A stretch of DNA of 64,000 nt from Yoonia sp. SS1-5 (GCF_038443705.2 NZ_CP151767.2:1-64000); one strand, 5' to 3'. Counted from the stretch's first letter, positions 43,680 to 53,376 are shown. Numbers and translations: made by a program. Notes: generated by a model from the letters alone, not told the origin.

Positions 43680-44600
43680 ATGTCGAACACCCTGTTAAGC
43701 TATGCGCTGCTGATCTTGCTGGCCGCGATCTGGGGGTCTTCGTTCCTGTTCATCAAGGTCGCGTTGGGCAGCATTACCCCGCTGACCATTGCAGCGGGCC
43801 GGATCGCCCTTGCCGGGGTTATTCTGTTCGTGATCATGCGCGTCAGCGGCCATCATCTGCCCCCTCGGGGGCGACATTGGCTGTTTATTGGCGGGGCGGC
43901 GGCCCTTGGGAATGTGCTGCCCTTCTCGCTGATCAGCTTTGGTGAACGGCATGTGGATAGCAGCCTGGCTGCCATCATGATGTCCACGATCCCGCTGTTC
44001 ACGATCCTGATGGCCCATATCATGACGGATGATGAAAAGCTCAGCACCGAAAAATCTGTGGGGGTCGCGGTTGGATTTGTGGGCGTGGTCATCCTGATCG
44101 GGCCTGCAGCACTGCTGGATCTGGGCGCGCAGACCGTGGGGCAGTTGACTATCGCCTGCGGTGCGCTGTGTTACGCCTTGTCCGGGATCATCAGCCGGAA
44201 CCTGCGGCACCTGCCCAAGCTGCAATCCTCGGCAGCGATCATGGTGGTCGCAGCACTGATGATCGTGCCAATCGCGCTGATCTATGACAGGCCCTGGACC
44301 CTGTCACCGACGGCCATCGGGGTGACCAGCGTGGTGATGCTGGGGGTGATGGCAACCGCGCTGGCGCAGGTTGTCATTCTGTGGATCCTGCAGATGCGTG
44401 GCGCATCATTCCTGTCGCTGAACAACTATCTTGTCCCGCTTTTTGGTGTTTTTTGGGGGGCTGTGTTTTTGTCTGAATGGCCGGGCACCCATGTCAAATT
44501 TGCGTTTGCAATCATCCTGCTGGGGGTGCTTATCGCGCAGGGCGGGGTGACAAAACTGCTGCATCCGCGCCGCAAGGACGTGCGCAAACCAGTGACCTGA
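43680..44600 (+). CDS. EamA/DMT-family membrane transporter
   Basis: The protein has 306 residues and ten hydrophobic segments in two EamA repeats (AIWGSSFLFIKVALG near the N-terminus; GVMATALAQVVILWILQ and LVPLFGVFWGAVFL in the second half). Such proteins export or import small metabolites. It follows the sulfonate genes on the same strand with a 109-base gap and has an AAAGGA site. Export of a sulfonate or another end product is possible but unproven. Confidence 0.88.
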   Translation: MSNTLLSYALLILLAAIWGSSFLFIKVALGSITPLTIAAGRIALAGVILFVIMRVSGHHLPPRGRHWLFIGGAAALGNVLPFSLISFGERHVDSSLAAIMMSTIPLFTILMAHIMTDDEKLSTEKSVGVAVGFVGVVILIGPAALLDLGAQTVGQLTIACGALCYALSGIISRNLRHLPKLQSSAAIMVVAALMIVPIALIYDRPWTLSPTAIGVTSVVMLGVMATALAQVVILWILQMRGASFLSLNNYLVPLFGVFWGAVFLSEWPGTHVKFAFAIILLGVLIAQGGVTKLLHPRRKDVRKPVT

Positions 44601-44619
44601 CCTTTGCTATCCGGGCGTC

Positions 44620-45564
44620 TTATTCCTGCGTCAGCTCGGGTGCGGCATCAAGGCTGTGCAACGTTTCCATAACGTGGTCCCGCCAGGCGGTAGCAACCAG
44701 CCCGGCAAGGGCCGATTGCGGGCGCATCTTGGGGACCAGAATGGCGTAATTGTAGCGAATTGGTTGATCGAGTGGGCGAAACACAACCTGCTCGGCGGTT
44801 TCGCCCAACAGCCCGGCGCTGGCCACTGTCAGCGGATCAACCACGGCGCAACACTGGCCGGATGCGACAAAGCGTAAAAGTGGCACCACGGTCTGGCTGC
44901 GGACCTTGACGGTTGTGGTCGCACCTTCACGCGCAAATGCGGCATGCCGGCGCTGTTCGAACACGTGATCAGGATGCATCGTTCCAATCACTTCGCCGGA
45001 CAGCGCCTTTATGGACACCGTCTTGCTTTGTGCCAGCGGATGGGCGCTGGGAAGTGCCAGAAAGCTATTGGCCGAGATCTTGGTGACATCGGTTTGCAAT
45101 GTGCGGCTGTGATCGGCCTCATAATCGCCGAAACCCAGATCGACCCCTTGGCTGCTGACCAGCTCGCGCAGCTGGGTCGAACTGCGGGTGTGCAGGGTCA
45201 GGGTGATGTCAGGGCGAGTGCTGAGCAGAACGCTAAGGAATTCGGGCAACAGCACGGTGGATACGCCGGGCATCGCGACCAGATGCAATTCGCCCTCATC
45301 GCCGACACGCAGCCTTTCCATCGTCCGCTTAAGCTGGGTCAATTGGACCAGCACGCTGTCTGCTTCGGATAGCAGATAATACGCCTCTGGCACGGGTTTC
45401 AGATTGCGTGTGTCGCGGTCGAACAGGACCATGCCCAGCGAATCCTCAAGGCTTTTCAGCGCAAGACTGATGGCGGGTTGGGTGCGTCCAAGATTGCGTG
45501 CGGCGTCGGACATGGACCCGGTTTTCATAACCTCGCGAAAAACAGTCAGCTGGGTAAGGTTCAT
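44620..45564 (-). CDS. LysR-family transcriptional regulator
   Basis: The protein has 314 residues. The N-terminal helix-turn-helix (LTVFREVMKTGSMSDAARNL, GRTQPAISLALKSLEDSLG) precedes a standard effector domain. It is divergent from the TAXI-TRAP and DadA-like operon across a 124-base AT-rich gap containing several TATAT stretches, so it is the likely regulator of that operon. Confidence 0.92.
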   Translation of the reverse strand: MNLTQLTVFREVMKTGSMSDAARNLGRTQPAISLALKSLEDSLGMVLFDRDTRNLKPVPEAYYLLSEADSVLVQLTQLKRTMERLRVGDEGELHLVAMPGVSTVLLPEFLSVLLSTRPDITLTLHTRSSTQLRELVSSQGVDLGFGDYEADHSRTLQTDVTKISANSFLALPSAHPLAQSKTVSIKALSGEVIGTMHPDHVFEQRRHAAFAREGATTTVKVRSQTVVPLLRFVASGQCCAVVDPLTVASAGLLGETAEQVVFRPLDQPIRYNYAILVPKMRPQSALAGLVATAWRDHVMETLHSLDAAPELTQE

Positions 45565-45688
45565 TTGATATATTAGTCTGATTTATATAAGCTAAACAAC
45601 TTCTGATTAGTATATATGGATAACACGGTCTACCGTGGTGGGACGGAATCGGCACAAAAGATCTATTCCGGCCAACACGGAGAAAAAC

Positions 45689-46699
45689 ATGACAATGTTC
45701 AAAAAAATTTCTGGCGCCTTGCTTGCGACTGCCCTCGTGGTTGGTCCTGCGGCGGCACAAGACCCATCCTTCTTTCGCATCGGGACCGGTGGTGCAGGGG
45801 GCACTTATTTCCCAATCGGCGGGACCATCGCCAACGGGATTTCAAACCCACCGGGTTCGCGCCCATGTGACGAAGGTGGCCAATGTGGCGTTCCGGGCCT
45901 GATCGCGATTGCGCAATCGACAACCGCCTCTGTTTTCAACAACGCCGCCGTTCAAAATGGCGAGCTTGAGGCCGGCCTTGCAGCGGCTGATGTGACCCGG
46001 TCCATGTTTCTGGGCGAAGGCAAGTTCGACGGTAAGCCGCATCCAAACCTGCGGATCATTGCCAACCTGTTCCCCGAGGACCTGCATCTTGTAATGCCCG
46101 CCGGCGAAAGCATTGACTCGCTGGCCGATCTGGCAGGCAAGCGCGTTGGTATTGCGCAGGCCGGTTCCGGGACACAGGTCGCCGTGCTGCAGATGCTTGA
46201 GCAATGGGGCGTGACCCGCGACAACATGGAAGAGGCGGAACTGAATAACAGCCAATCTGCGGAACGTCTGGCCGATGGTCAGATTGACGCGTATTTCTAT
46301 GCCGCTGGCTGGCCCGTTGCCGCCATGGTGCAGTTGTCATCGACCAAGGGGATGTCCTTGCATTCCTTCACCGATGAGGACCTCGCAAAAATCAACGAAG
46401 TGATCCCGGCATATATCCCGTCCGAGATCCCCGGTGGCGTCTATGAAGGTGTCGATGAGCCTGTCAAAACCCCCGCCGTTTCCGCGATGCTGGTGACGTC
46501 GGCGGAGTTGAGCGAGGAGCTTATCTACAACATCACGGCGGCATTGTGGAATGACGCCACCCGCAAGATGCTTGATAACGGCCATGCCAAAGGCAAGCAG
46601 ATCACCCCTGACACCGCATTGAACGGTGTCCTCGCCTTGGGCGTTCCACTGCACCCCGGCGCCGAGCGGTTCTACCGCGAAGCCGGTCTGCTGGAATAG
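45689..46699 (+). CDS. TAXI-family TRAP transporter solute-binding protein
   Basis: The protein has 336 residues, with a signal peptide ending PAAAQD and a TAXI fold (FRIGTGGAGGTYFPIGGTIA, LAGKRVGIAQAGSGTQ, DAYFYAAGWPVAAM). It would bind its ligand in the periplasm and pass it to the fused permease downstream. A GGAG site precedes the ATG. The stem-loop after the gene fits greater synthesis of the binding protein than of the permease. The amino-acid oxidase and PLP lyase downstream suggest an amino-sulfonate or D-amino-acid ligand. Confidence 0.93.
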   Translation: MTMFKKISGALLATALVVGPAAAQDPSFFRIGTGGAGGTYFPIGGTIANGISNPPGSRPCDEGGQCGVPGLIAIAQSTTASVFNNAAVQNGELEAGLAAADVTRSMFLGEGKFDGKPHPNLRIIANLFPEDLHLVMPAGESIDSLADLAGKRVGIAQAGSGTQVAVLQMLEQWGVTRDNMEEAELNNSQSAERLADGQIDAYFYAAGWPVAAMVQLSSTKGMSLHSFTDEDLAKINEVIPAYIPSEIPGGVYEGVDEPVKTPAVSAMLVTSAELSEELIYNITAALWNDATRKMLDNGHAKGKQITPDTALNGVLALGVPLHPGAERFYREAGLLE

Positions 46700-46712
46700 C
46701 GACCAAGACAGC

Positions 46713-46747
46713 GGGCCGCGTTGGGGACTCAACGCGGCCCGATTTTT
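46713..46747 (+). terminator. Stem-loop with T run between TAXI binding protein and permease
   Basis: A 10-bp perfect stem (gggccgcgtt / aacgcggccc) with an 8-base loop is followed by ga and five T residues. It is strong enough to terminate part of the transcripts, giving more binding protein than permease mRNA. Confidence 0.8.
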
Positions 46748-46779
46748 ATCGAACGATCTGAACGGGATGGGGTGCCGCG

Positions 46780-48996
46780 ATGAGCGAGACAGCCAAAGAA
46801 GACGTGCATGAGCTGACAGCAGAAGAGCTGGCCGCCATCGAAGAAAAATACGACGAGGGCACATCAACGCGATCCGTCGGACCTACAGCGGCCAAGCTAT
46901 TGCGCGCTGTCGCCATCATCTTTGCCATCTATCACTACATCACCGCGGGCTTCGGTCTGCCGGCCGATCACTGGCATATGGGCTGGCATCTGACCGGCCT
47001 GTTCATCCTGACCTATGCTTTCTTCCCGCTGGTCAAGACCAAGGCATCGTTCAATCTGAAAACCGGAATGCTGCATATGGGTGGTATCCCGTATCTCGAC
47101 GTGATCCTGATGATCCTTGGCGTTGCATCGGCGCTTTACGTGGGGGTCGCCTGGCGCGGTATTCCGGCCCTGGGCATCGAGGAACAGACGTTCCGGATGG
47201 GCAACCCCAACAATTACGACATGTTCTTTGGCATTGTGATCATTTGCCTTGTGCTGGACATTGCGCGCCGCACCCTGGGATGGGTGCTGCCCGCGATCAT
47301 CAGCCTTTTCATCATCTACGCCCTGTTTGGGCCCTATTTTTCGGGATTGTTGCAGCATCCGGGCGTGAAGTTCCGCACCTTCGTGTCATCCATGTACTTC
47401 CCGCAAGAGGGGATCTTTGGCGTGACCTTGTGGGTCGTCTCGACGATCGTGTTCCACTTTGTGTTGTTTGGCGTCATCGCGCAGCGCACCGGTCTGGGGC
47501 AATTGTTCATCGACAACGCGACCATTCTTGCGGGCCGCTATACGGGCGGACCGGCCAAGGTATCTGTTGTGTCATCGGCCTTTTTTGGGACGATCTCGGG
47601 GTCTTCGGTCGCGAACACCGTTTCAACCGGCGCGCTGACCATCCCCAATATGAAGCGCCTTGGCTATCCGGGGCACTTTGCGGGCGGGGTTGAGGCTGCG
47701 GCCTCGGCCGGGGGGCAGATCACGCCGCCGATCATGGGGGCTGCGGCCTTTATCATGGCCGAGTTTCTGGAACTTCCCTACACCACCATTGTGATTGCGG
47801 CGATCTTCCCTGCGATCCTGCACTATGTGGGCGTCTTTACGGTTGTGCACCTGATGGCGCGCAAGCTTGGCCTGAAAGGTCTGGCCAAGGAACAATTGCC
47901 AATGTTTGCGGCCGTGTGGCGGGACGGTTGGGCCAATATCATCCCGCTGATCGGCCTCTTATGGGTCCTTTTCTCGGGGTATACGCCATATATGTCGGCC
48001 TTTTGCGGTATCTCGCTGGCGCTTGTGGCGGGTATGTCCCGGCTGCGCGAGCCGGTCACCCTGATCTATGCCGCGGCCTTTGCAAGTTTTGTGATCTGGA
48101 AGTTTCTTGGCGGCGGGTTCGAACTGATCACGGCGGTGATCCTTGTGGCCGGAACGCTGGTCGCAACGCTGAACCCGCAAGAGCGGATGAAGCTGCCCGC
48201 GATGACGGATGCGATGGAACTGGGCGTGAAATATGCGCTGGCGGTTGGGGCTGCTTCTGCAGCTGTTGGCATCGTTGTCGGGGTGATCAACACCACCGGC
48301 ATCGGTTTCCGCATCGGCTTTATGGTCACACAAGGGGCCGGCAATCTGGCCAGTGATCTTTACGCATTGCTGAGCTTTGGGGAATGGGCCCTGTTCCAGG
48401 TTGAAGACCTGCAACTGTTCCTGTCGCTGGTCTTTATCGCCGTGGCCTGCATCCTGATGGGGGCCGGTATCCCGACCACAGCACTTTACATCATGCTGGT
48501 ATCTGTCGCCCAACCTGCCCTGGCGCAACTGGGTGTGCCACCAATCGCAAGCCACCTGTTTGTGCTGTATTACGGGGTGGTGGCCGAAATTACGCCGCCG
48601 GTCTGTACCTCGGCCTATGCGGCGGCGGCCATTGCCAATTCGCCACCCTTCAAGACGGGTATTTCGGCCTTTACGCTTGGGCTGGGCAAGGTGATTGCGC
48701 CGATGGCCTTTGTCTATGCGCCGGTCTTGCTATTCGTGTCCTCGACCGGGTTCGACTTATGGGAATTCACCTATACCGCGACCAGTTGTATCATGGGTGT
48801 GGTCGCCTTGTCCGCTGCTGTGGTCGGCTATTGGCTCGCACCGATGGGGGTGATCAACCGCATCCTTTGCGCGCTGGCCGGTCTGGTCTTTATCGCGCCG
48901 TCCTTGTCGGCTGACCTTGTTGCACTGCTGATCGCCAGCCCGGCCATCATCTTGCAGGTCATTGCCAGACGGCGCGCGCCCCTGGTGAGCGCCTGA
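46780..48996 (+). CDS. TRAP transporter fused permease (DctQM, TAXI type)
   Basis: The protein has 738 residues with about 18 hydrophobic segments: a DctQ-like N-terminal part and a DctM-like main part. The DctM core shows FGTISGSSVANTVSTGALTI and AASAGGQITPPIMGAAAF, and its second half has MGAGIPTTALYIML and FVLYYGVVAEITPPV. Sodium-coupled uptake of the TAXI ligand is expected. It sits between the binding-protein gene and the DadA-like oxidase gene, which starts one base after its stop, so import and catabolism are coupled. Confidence 0.95.
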   Translation: MSETAKEDVHELTAEELAAIEEKYDEGTSTRSVGPTAAKLLRAVAIIFAIYHYITAGFGLPADHWHMGWHLTGLFILTYAFFPLVKTKASFNLKTGMLHMGGIPYLDVILMILGVASALYVGVAWRGIPALGIEEQTFRMGNPNNYDMFFGIVIICLVLDIARRTLGWVLPAIISLFIIYALFGPYFSGLLQHPGVKFRTFVSSMYFPQEGIFGVTLWVVSTIVFHFVLFGVIAQRTGLGQLFIDNATILAGRYTGGPAKVSVVSSAFFGTISGSSVANTVSTGALTIPNMKRLGYPGHFAGGVEAAASAGGQITPPIMGAAAFIMAEFLELPYTTIVIAAIFPAILHYVGVFTVVHLMARKLGLKGLAKEQLPMFAAVWRDGWANIIPLIGLLWVLFSGYTPYMSAFCGISLALVAGMSRLREPVTLIYAAAFASFVIWKFLGGGFELITAVILVAGTLVATLNPQERMKLPAMTDAMELGVKYALAVGAASAAVGIVVGVINTTGIGFRIGFMVTQGAGNLASDLYALLSFGEWALFQVEDLQLFLSLVFIAVACILMGAGIPTTALYIMLVSVAQPALAQLGVPPIASHLFVLYYGVVAEITPPVCTSAYAAAAIANSPPFKTGISAFTLGLGKVIAPMAFVYAPVLLFVSSTGFDLWEFTYTATSCIMGVVALSAAVVGYWLAPMGVINRILCALAGLVFIAPSLSADLVALLIASPAIILQVIARRRAPLVSA

Positions 48997-48997
48997 C

Positions 48998-50248
48998 ATG
49001 GATGCGACACCGCCGCTTCGTGTCGGCGTGATCGGAGGCGGGATTGTCGGCATCTGCTCGGCACTGGCGCTGCGCGAGGCAGGCCACGCGGTGACGGTGA
49101 TTGAACGCCACCAGCCGGGGCAGGGCACGTCGTCGGGCAATGCCGGGGTGATTTCACCGTGGTCCATAGCGCCCCAGGCCATGCCAGGTATCTGGCGCGC
49201 CATCCCGGGCATGGTTTTGCGCCCCTATGGCGCGGCTGGTGTGGCGTTGTCCCACGGGCCGCGCTACCTGAAATGGCTGGTGCGGTTCCTGCGCGAGGCG
49301 CGACCTGCAAGGGTTGCGGCAAATGCCAACGCGATGCATGTACTCTGCGATGACAGCCCCGCCCTTTACCGGCAGCTTCTTGCGGGGACGGGCCACGAAA
49401 ACCTGATTGCCGATAGCATGTATGTGCATGCTTTTCGGGATCCGGGCAGCGCCGATATCAACGCGCTTGGATACCGGTTGCGGATCGAAAAGGGCGCCGA
49501 TGTGGAACAGATCGGCGGCGATGCGCTGCGCCAGCTTGAGCCTGCCTTGTCGCGCGCTTTCAAGTCGGCGATCCTGATCAAGGGGCAGGCCCGCGCGCTT
49601 GACCCCGGCAAGATCGGGGCCGTTCTGGCGGACAAGCTTGTGTCCCAAGGGGGGCAAATTGAACAGGGCACCGTTTCGGCCTTGTCCCAACAGGATCACG
49701 GCTGGTCGGTCGTCACGGACGCCCAAACCCATATTTTCGACAAGGTCGTTCTGGCCGCTGGCGCCTGGTCGGCCAAGTTGCTGGCCCCGTTGGGCATCAA
49801 GGTGCCACTGGCTGCCGAACGCGGGTACCATGTTGCATATCCCGATACCGGCCTGACTTTGAATAACTCCATCATGGATGTGGCGGGTCACGCAGTGGCG
49901 AGTTCCATGAACGGGGCCCTGCGGGTCGCAGGGATCGCGGAATTCGCAGGCACCGAGACACCGCCAAACCCCCGCCGGATCGAGGCTGTGCGCCGGACAG
50001 CCGTTGCCATGTTCCCCGAACTTGAAGGCCAACGTTTCGACAGTTGGATGGGGGTGCGCCCGTCCTTCCCCGACAGCTTGCCGATCCTTGACGAGGTCGC
50101 AGGCAGGCCAGGCCTGATCTGTGCCTTTGGGCATAGCCATTACGGATTGATGATGGCCCCGAAAACAGGCCGGTTTGTCGCCAGCCTTGCATCGGGGTTG
50201 CCACAAAACATCAATACGGCAGCCTATAGCGCAAGCCGTTTTCTGTAA
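48998..50248 (+). CDS. FAD-dependent D-amino-acid dehydrogenase (DadA-like)
   Basis: The protein has 416 residues of the DAO/DadA family. The N-terminal FAD motif VGVIGGGIVGICSALALR is followed by GTSSGNAGVISPW, and the C-terminal MGVRPSFPDSLPIL and FGHSHYGLMMAPKTG segments complete the family pattern. It would oxidatively deaminate an amino acid, passing electrons to the respiratory chain. Its tight link to the TAXI-TRAP importer and a PLP lyase suggests the imported ligand is its substrate; cysteate giving sulfopyruvate for ComDE is a plausible idea. Confidence 0.9.
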   Translation: MDATPPLRVGVIGGGIVGICSALALREAGHAVTVIERHQPGQGTSSGNAGVISPWSIAPQAMPGIWRAIPGMVLRPYGAAGVALSHGPRYLKWLVRFLREARPARVAANANAMHVLCDDSPALYRQLLAGTGHENLIADSMYVHAFRDPGSADINALGYRLRIEKGADVEQIGGDALRQLEPALSRAFKSAILIKGQARALDPGKIGAVLADKLVSQGGQIEQGTVSALSQQDHGWSVVTDAQTHIFDKVVLAAGAWSAKLLAPLGIKVPLAAERGYHVAYPDTGLTLNNSIMDVAGHAVASSMNGALRVAGIAEFAGTETPPNPRRIEAVRRTAVAMFPELEGQRFDSWMGVRPSFPDSLPILDEVAGRPGLICAFGHSHYGLMMAPKTGRFVASLASGLPQNINTAAYSASRFL

Positions 50249-50342
50249 TCGGGCGCGTGGCGATCTTGCCTCAAACCGCCCCAATCGTGCTAGCCTGTGC
50301 AGGACGGGGCGATCAATGCCGCCGATCAGGGGCCGATAAATC

Positions 50343-51344
50343 ATGAAAACCCATCCGCGCGTCGATCTTGTCTCGGGTCCGACACCACTGGAACGGCTGG
50401 CGCAATTATCCGCGCGGCTGAATATCGACCTTTGGGTCAAGCGTGATGATCTGGCCGGGACCACATTGGGCGGGAACAAGTCCCGCCAGCTTGAATTCTA
50501 CTTGGGCAAGGCGGTGGCACAGGGCTGCGATACGATCCTGATCACCGGGGCCGTGCAGTCCAATTTTGTACGCACCGCCGCTGCATCTGCCCGCAAGATA
50601 GGGTCGCGCACCATCGTCCAGCTGGAAGACCGCGTTCCGGGTCAGGATCAGCATTATGCCACGTCGGGCAACGTGTTGCTCAACGATCTTCTGGGGGCGG
50701 AGGTGATGCGCTACCCGGATGGCGAGGATGAAGCAGGGGCCGACCGCGCCTTGCGAGCCCGCGCAGAGCAGGAGCGCGCCAAGGGGCATCATCCCTTTGT
50801 GATCCCGCTGGCGCTGGGCAATCCGCCACTCGGCGCGCTGGGCTACATGCGCGCGGCCAAGGAAATCTTGCAGCAAAGGGACGGCTTTGACTTTGTCATT
50901 GTCGCCTCCGGCAGCGGCCTGACCCATGCGGGTCTTCTGGCTGGGTTGCTGGACAATGGCTTTGCCGGTGTTGTGATCGGCAGTTGTGTGCGGCGCGACG
51001 CCACACAACAGCAACGCCGGATCAGGACGGTTCTGGATGATTTGCAGGCCCTTCTGGGGCGTCCCGACCAGATAGGGTCGGATCAGATCAACATCTGGGA
51101 CGGCGCGCTTGCGCCCGGCTATGGGCAGATCGGGCCGCAGGCGCTGAATGCAATGAAACTGATGGCCCATAGCGATGGCTTGCTTCTGGACCCGGTCTAT
51201 ACGGCCAAGGTTTTTGCAGCCGTTCCCGCGCTTGTCGAAAGCGGAGACATCCCGCAAGGCAGCAAGGTGCTGTTCGTGCATACCGGCGGGCTCGCCTCAC
51301 TTTTCGCCTACCAGATCGCGCTTGCCGGGCGACTTGGGTCCTGA
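50343..51344 (+). CDS. PLP-dependent lyase, D-cysteine desulfhydrase/CuyA family (second paralog)
   Basis: The protein has 333 residues. PLP lysine is Lys46 in TLGGNKSRQ, and the C-terminal LLDPVYTAKVFAAVPAL and FVHTGG segments fit the family. The segment after the first glycine loop reads GAVQSNFVRT, where the paralog at 34882-35961 and D-cysteine desulfhydrases have His after QSN. Phe here suggests a different substrate. It follows the DadA-like gene by 94 bases in the TAXI-TRAP locus. Its stop codon lies within the gggtcctgaccctag element. Confidence 0.88.
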   Translation: MKTHPRVDLVSGPTPLERLAQLSARLNIDLWVKRDDLAGTTLGGNKSRQLEFYLGKAVAQGCDTILITGAVQSNFVRTAAASARKIGSRTIVQLEDRVPGQDQHYATSGNVLLNDLLGAEVMRYPDGEDEAGADRALRARAEQERAKGHHPFVIPLALGNPPLGALGYMRAAKEILQQRDGFDFVIVASGSGLTHAGLLAGLLDNGFAGVVIGSCVRRDATQQQRRIRTVLDDLQALLGRPDQIGSDQINIWDGALAPGYGQIGPQALNAMKLMAHSDGLLLDPVYTAKVFAAVPALVESGDIPQGSKVLFVHTGGLASLFAYQIALAGRLGS

Positions 51345-51350
51345 CCCTAG
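51336..51350. repeat. Short gene-end element CTGACCCTA(A/G) (copy 2 of 3)
   Basis: The gggtcctgaccctag copy contains the stop codon of the PLP lyase gene at 50343-51344 and almost reaches the convergent LysR stop. Confidence 0.4.
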
Positions 51351-52294
51351 ACGTCCCCGCCGGGCATGTCTGCGGGGCTGACCACACATTGCCCCGGCCC
51401 AAGGGTTGCAAAGTGATCACGACAGGCGCTGACAAAGTGCTGAACCAGCCGGCGGCGGCGCGCGGTGTCATATCCGACTGACAAGGTCAGGGCGGGCAGG
51501 GGGTCGGCAATGGGCAGTGCGACAACCGCCCCACCTGCATAGCTGTCGGCGGTGCGTGGTCGCATATTCAGAATGGCGCATCCATGCCCCGTGCTGACAA
51601 GGCTGCGGACCATTTCGGTTGCATTGGCATAGGCCGCGATCGACGGGCCTTGTGCGCAAGTGTCAAAAAGGCCGCGATAATAGGCCGCCGCAACGGGGCG
51701 GTTCAACACGACAAGCGGTTCTTGGGCAATTTCGGCCATCGTCACCGAGGACTGCCGGGCAAAGCGGTGCGCGGCCGGTACCAGGCAGTAGGGGCGCGCG
51801 GTGATCAGGGTGTCAAATTGAATGGATGGCCTTGCATCCTCGCTGACAAAGAGAATGGCATCATATTTGCCGTTTAGCAGCCCATCTTGCGCGGTGTCAT
51901 TGTCGCATTCTTCCAGATGCAATTCGACCTGGCCGTCGCGCGGCAGGCACGCGGCCAGAATTTGTGGCAGGAAGGCGGGCGCAATTGGCGCATAATATCC
52001 GATCCGCAAACGCCCGGTCAGCGACTGTTTGAGATCGGCGCCCTCAGCCATGATGGCGCGGTAATCTTCCAGCAAACCCGCGCATTTGCGGGCAATCACG
52101 ATGCCACTGGCCGTTGGTTGTATGCCACGTGAGCGTTGCCGTGTGACCGGTGTCAGGCCAAACGCAGCCTCGATCTGATCAATGGCGGTGGACACAGCCG
52201 AGGCGGCAATGTTCAGTTCTGCCGCAGCTTTGGCAATATTGCCATGGCGCAGGGCGGTGGTGAAATAGGTCATCGCCTTGAGTGAGACTGTCAT
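51347..52294 (-). CDS. LysR-family transcriptional regulator
   Basis: The protein has 315 residues. The DNA-binding segment (FTTALRHGNIAKAAAELNI, ASAVSTAIDQIEAAFGL) is followed by an effector domain (RLRIGYYAPIAPAFLPQIL). It is convergent with the PLP lyase, ending two bases away, and divergent from the fatty acid hydroxylase-like gene, across a gap of about 100 bases that may hold both promoters. Confidence 0.92.
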   Translation of the reverse strand: MTVSLKAMTYFTTALRHGNIAKAAAELNIAASAVSTAIDQIEAAFGLTPVTRQRSRGIQPTASGIVIARKCAGLLEDYRAIMAEGADLKQSLTGRLRIGYYAPIAPAFLPQILAACLPRDGQVELHLEECDNDTAQDGLLNGKYDAILFVSEDARPSIQFDTLITARPYCLVPAAHRFARQSSVTMAEIAQEPLVVLNRPVAAAYYRGLFDTCAQGPSIAAYANATEMVRSLVSTGHGCAILNMRPRTADSYAGGAVVALPIADPLPALTLSVGYDTARRRRLVQHFVSACRDHFATLGPGQCVVSPADMPGGDV

Positions 52295-52395
52295 CGCTAC
52301 CTCTGAAAATCAGATATAGTTTCGCTTATTATACTGTTTTTCATGTGAACGCATCTCTGGCAGGCTGTGTTGCACTGGACATGGAAGGATTGCAT

Positions 52396-53376
52396 ATGGC
52401 TGACGCACCACTCAAAGGTTGGAACCATACGCCCAACGTCCCGCTACAGGTGTCGCCATTCTTCCGTTGGCCATTGCGCCCTATGGCGATGCTTGGATGG
52501 ATATGGAATTCGTGGTTTTTCCTGTCAGAACGCCTGATCCTTGTCGGCGTCGCTTTCGCGTCGTTCTATTGGTTTCAACCGCCATTGGAAGAGACCAAGA
52601 CCTTGGCATTCGGCTGGATCGCCGAGATGTATGTGCGCAATCTGATACTGATGTCTGCTGTGGCAGGTGGGCTGCATCTGTATTTCTATACGTTCACCAA
52701 ACAGGGTGCAGCGCTGAAATACGACCCGCGCCCGCTGATGAAAAACGGACGACAATTCACGTTGGGCGGGCAAATCCGTGACAATATGTTCTGGACGCTG
52801 GCCAGTGGGGTCACCATCTGGACCGGCTACGAGGTGTTGATGTTCTGGGCGATTGCCAACGGGTATGCGCCGATGGTTACATGGGCGGGAAATCCGGTCT
52901 GGTTTTTGGTGCTGTTCCTGCTGATCCCGATATGGGAGAGCTTTTATTTCTACTGGATTCACCGGTTTCTGCACATTCCTTTTTTGTACAAACATGTGCA
53001 CGCGCTGCATCATCGCAATATCAATGTCGGGCCGTGGTCCGGGCTGTCGATGCACCCGGTCGAGCATCTGATCTTTCTGGGCTCGGTCCTGATCCATTGG
53101 ATCGTTGCGGCACATCCGGTGCATATTCTCTATCATTTGCAATATTATGCCCTCACTGCGGCCACGTCACATACCGGGTTCGAGGGGCTGCTGATCAAGG
53201 ATCAGAACCGCCTGAGATTGGGCACGTTCCACCACCAGATGCATCATCGGTATTTTGAATGTAACTACGGCTCGCTCGAGTTACCGTGGGATCAGTGGTT
53301 TGGCTCATTTCACGATGGCACCGAGGCTGCGAATGAACAGATCAAGGCGCGGCGCAAGCGGATGAATAGCGCATAG
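52396..53376 (+). CDS. Sterol desaturase / fatty acid hydroxylase family membrane protein
   Basis: The protein has 326 residues and several membrane segments. The di-iron histidine motifs are visible: HRFLH, HALHH and HHQMHH in the last 140 residues, the usual order HX3H, HX2HH, HX2HH. Such enzymes hydroxylate or desaturate lipids at the membrane surface using oxygen. The ATG at 52396 has a GGAAGGA site; in-frame ATG 52381 is possible. Its substrate cannot be told; it lies between the LysR gene and the convergent sarcosine oxidase genes. Confidence 0.9.
   Translation: MADAPLKGWNHTPNVPLQVSPFFRWPLRPMAMLGWIWNSWFFLSERLILVGVAFASFYWFQPPLEETKTLAFGWIAEMYVRNLILMSAVAGGLHLYFYTFTKQGAALKYDPRPLMKNGRQFTLGGQIRDNMFWTLASGVTIWTGYEVLMFWAIANGYAPMVTWAGNPVWFLVLFLLIPIWESFYFYWIHRFLHIPFLYKHVHALHHRNINVGPWSGLSMHPVEHLIFLGSVLIHWIVAAHPVHILYHLQYYALTAATSHTGFEGLLIKDQNRLRLGTFHHQMHHRYFECNYGSLELPWDQWFGSFHDGTEAANEQIKARRKRMNSA

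Noticed and set aside
49154..50479. 441-codon minus-strand frame opposite the DadA-like gene
   Set aside because: Antisense shadow spanning two plus-strand genes; no domain features.
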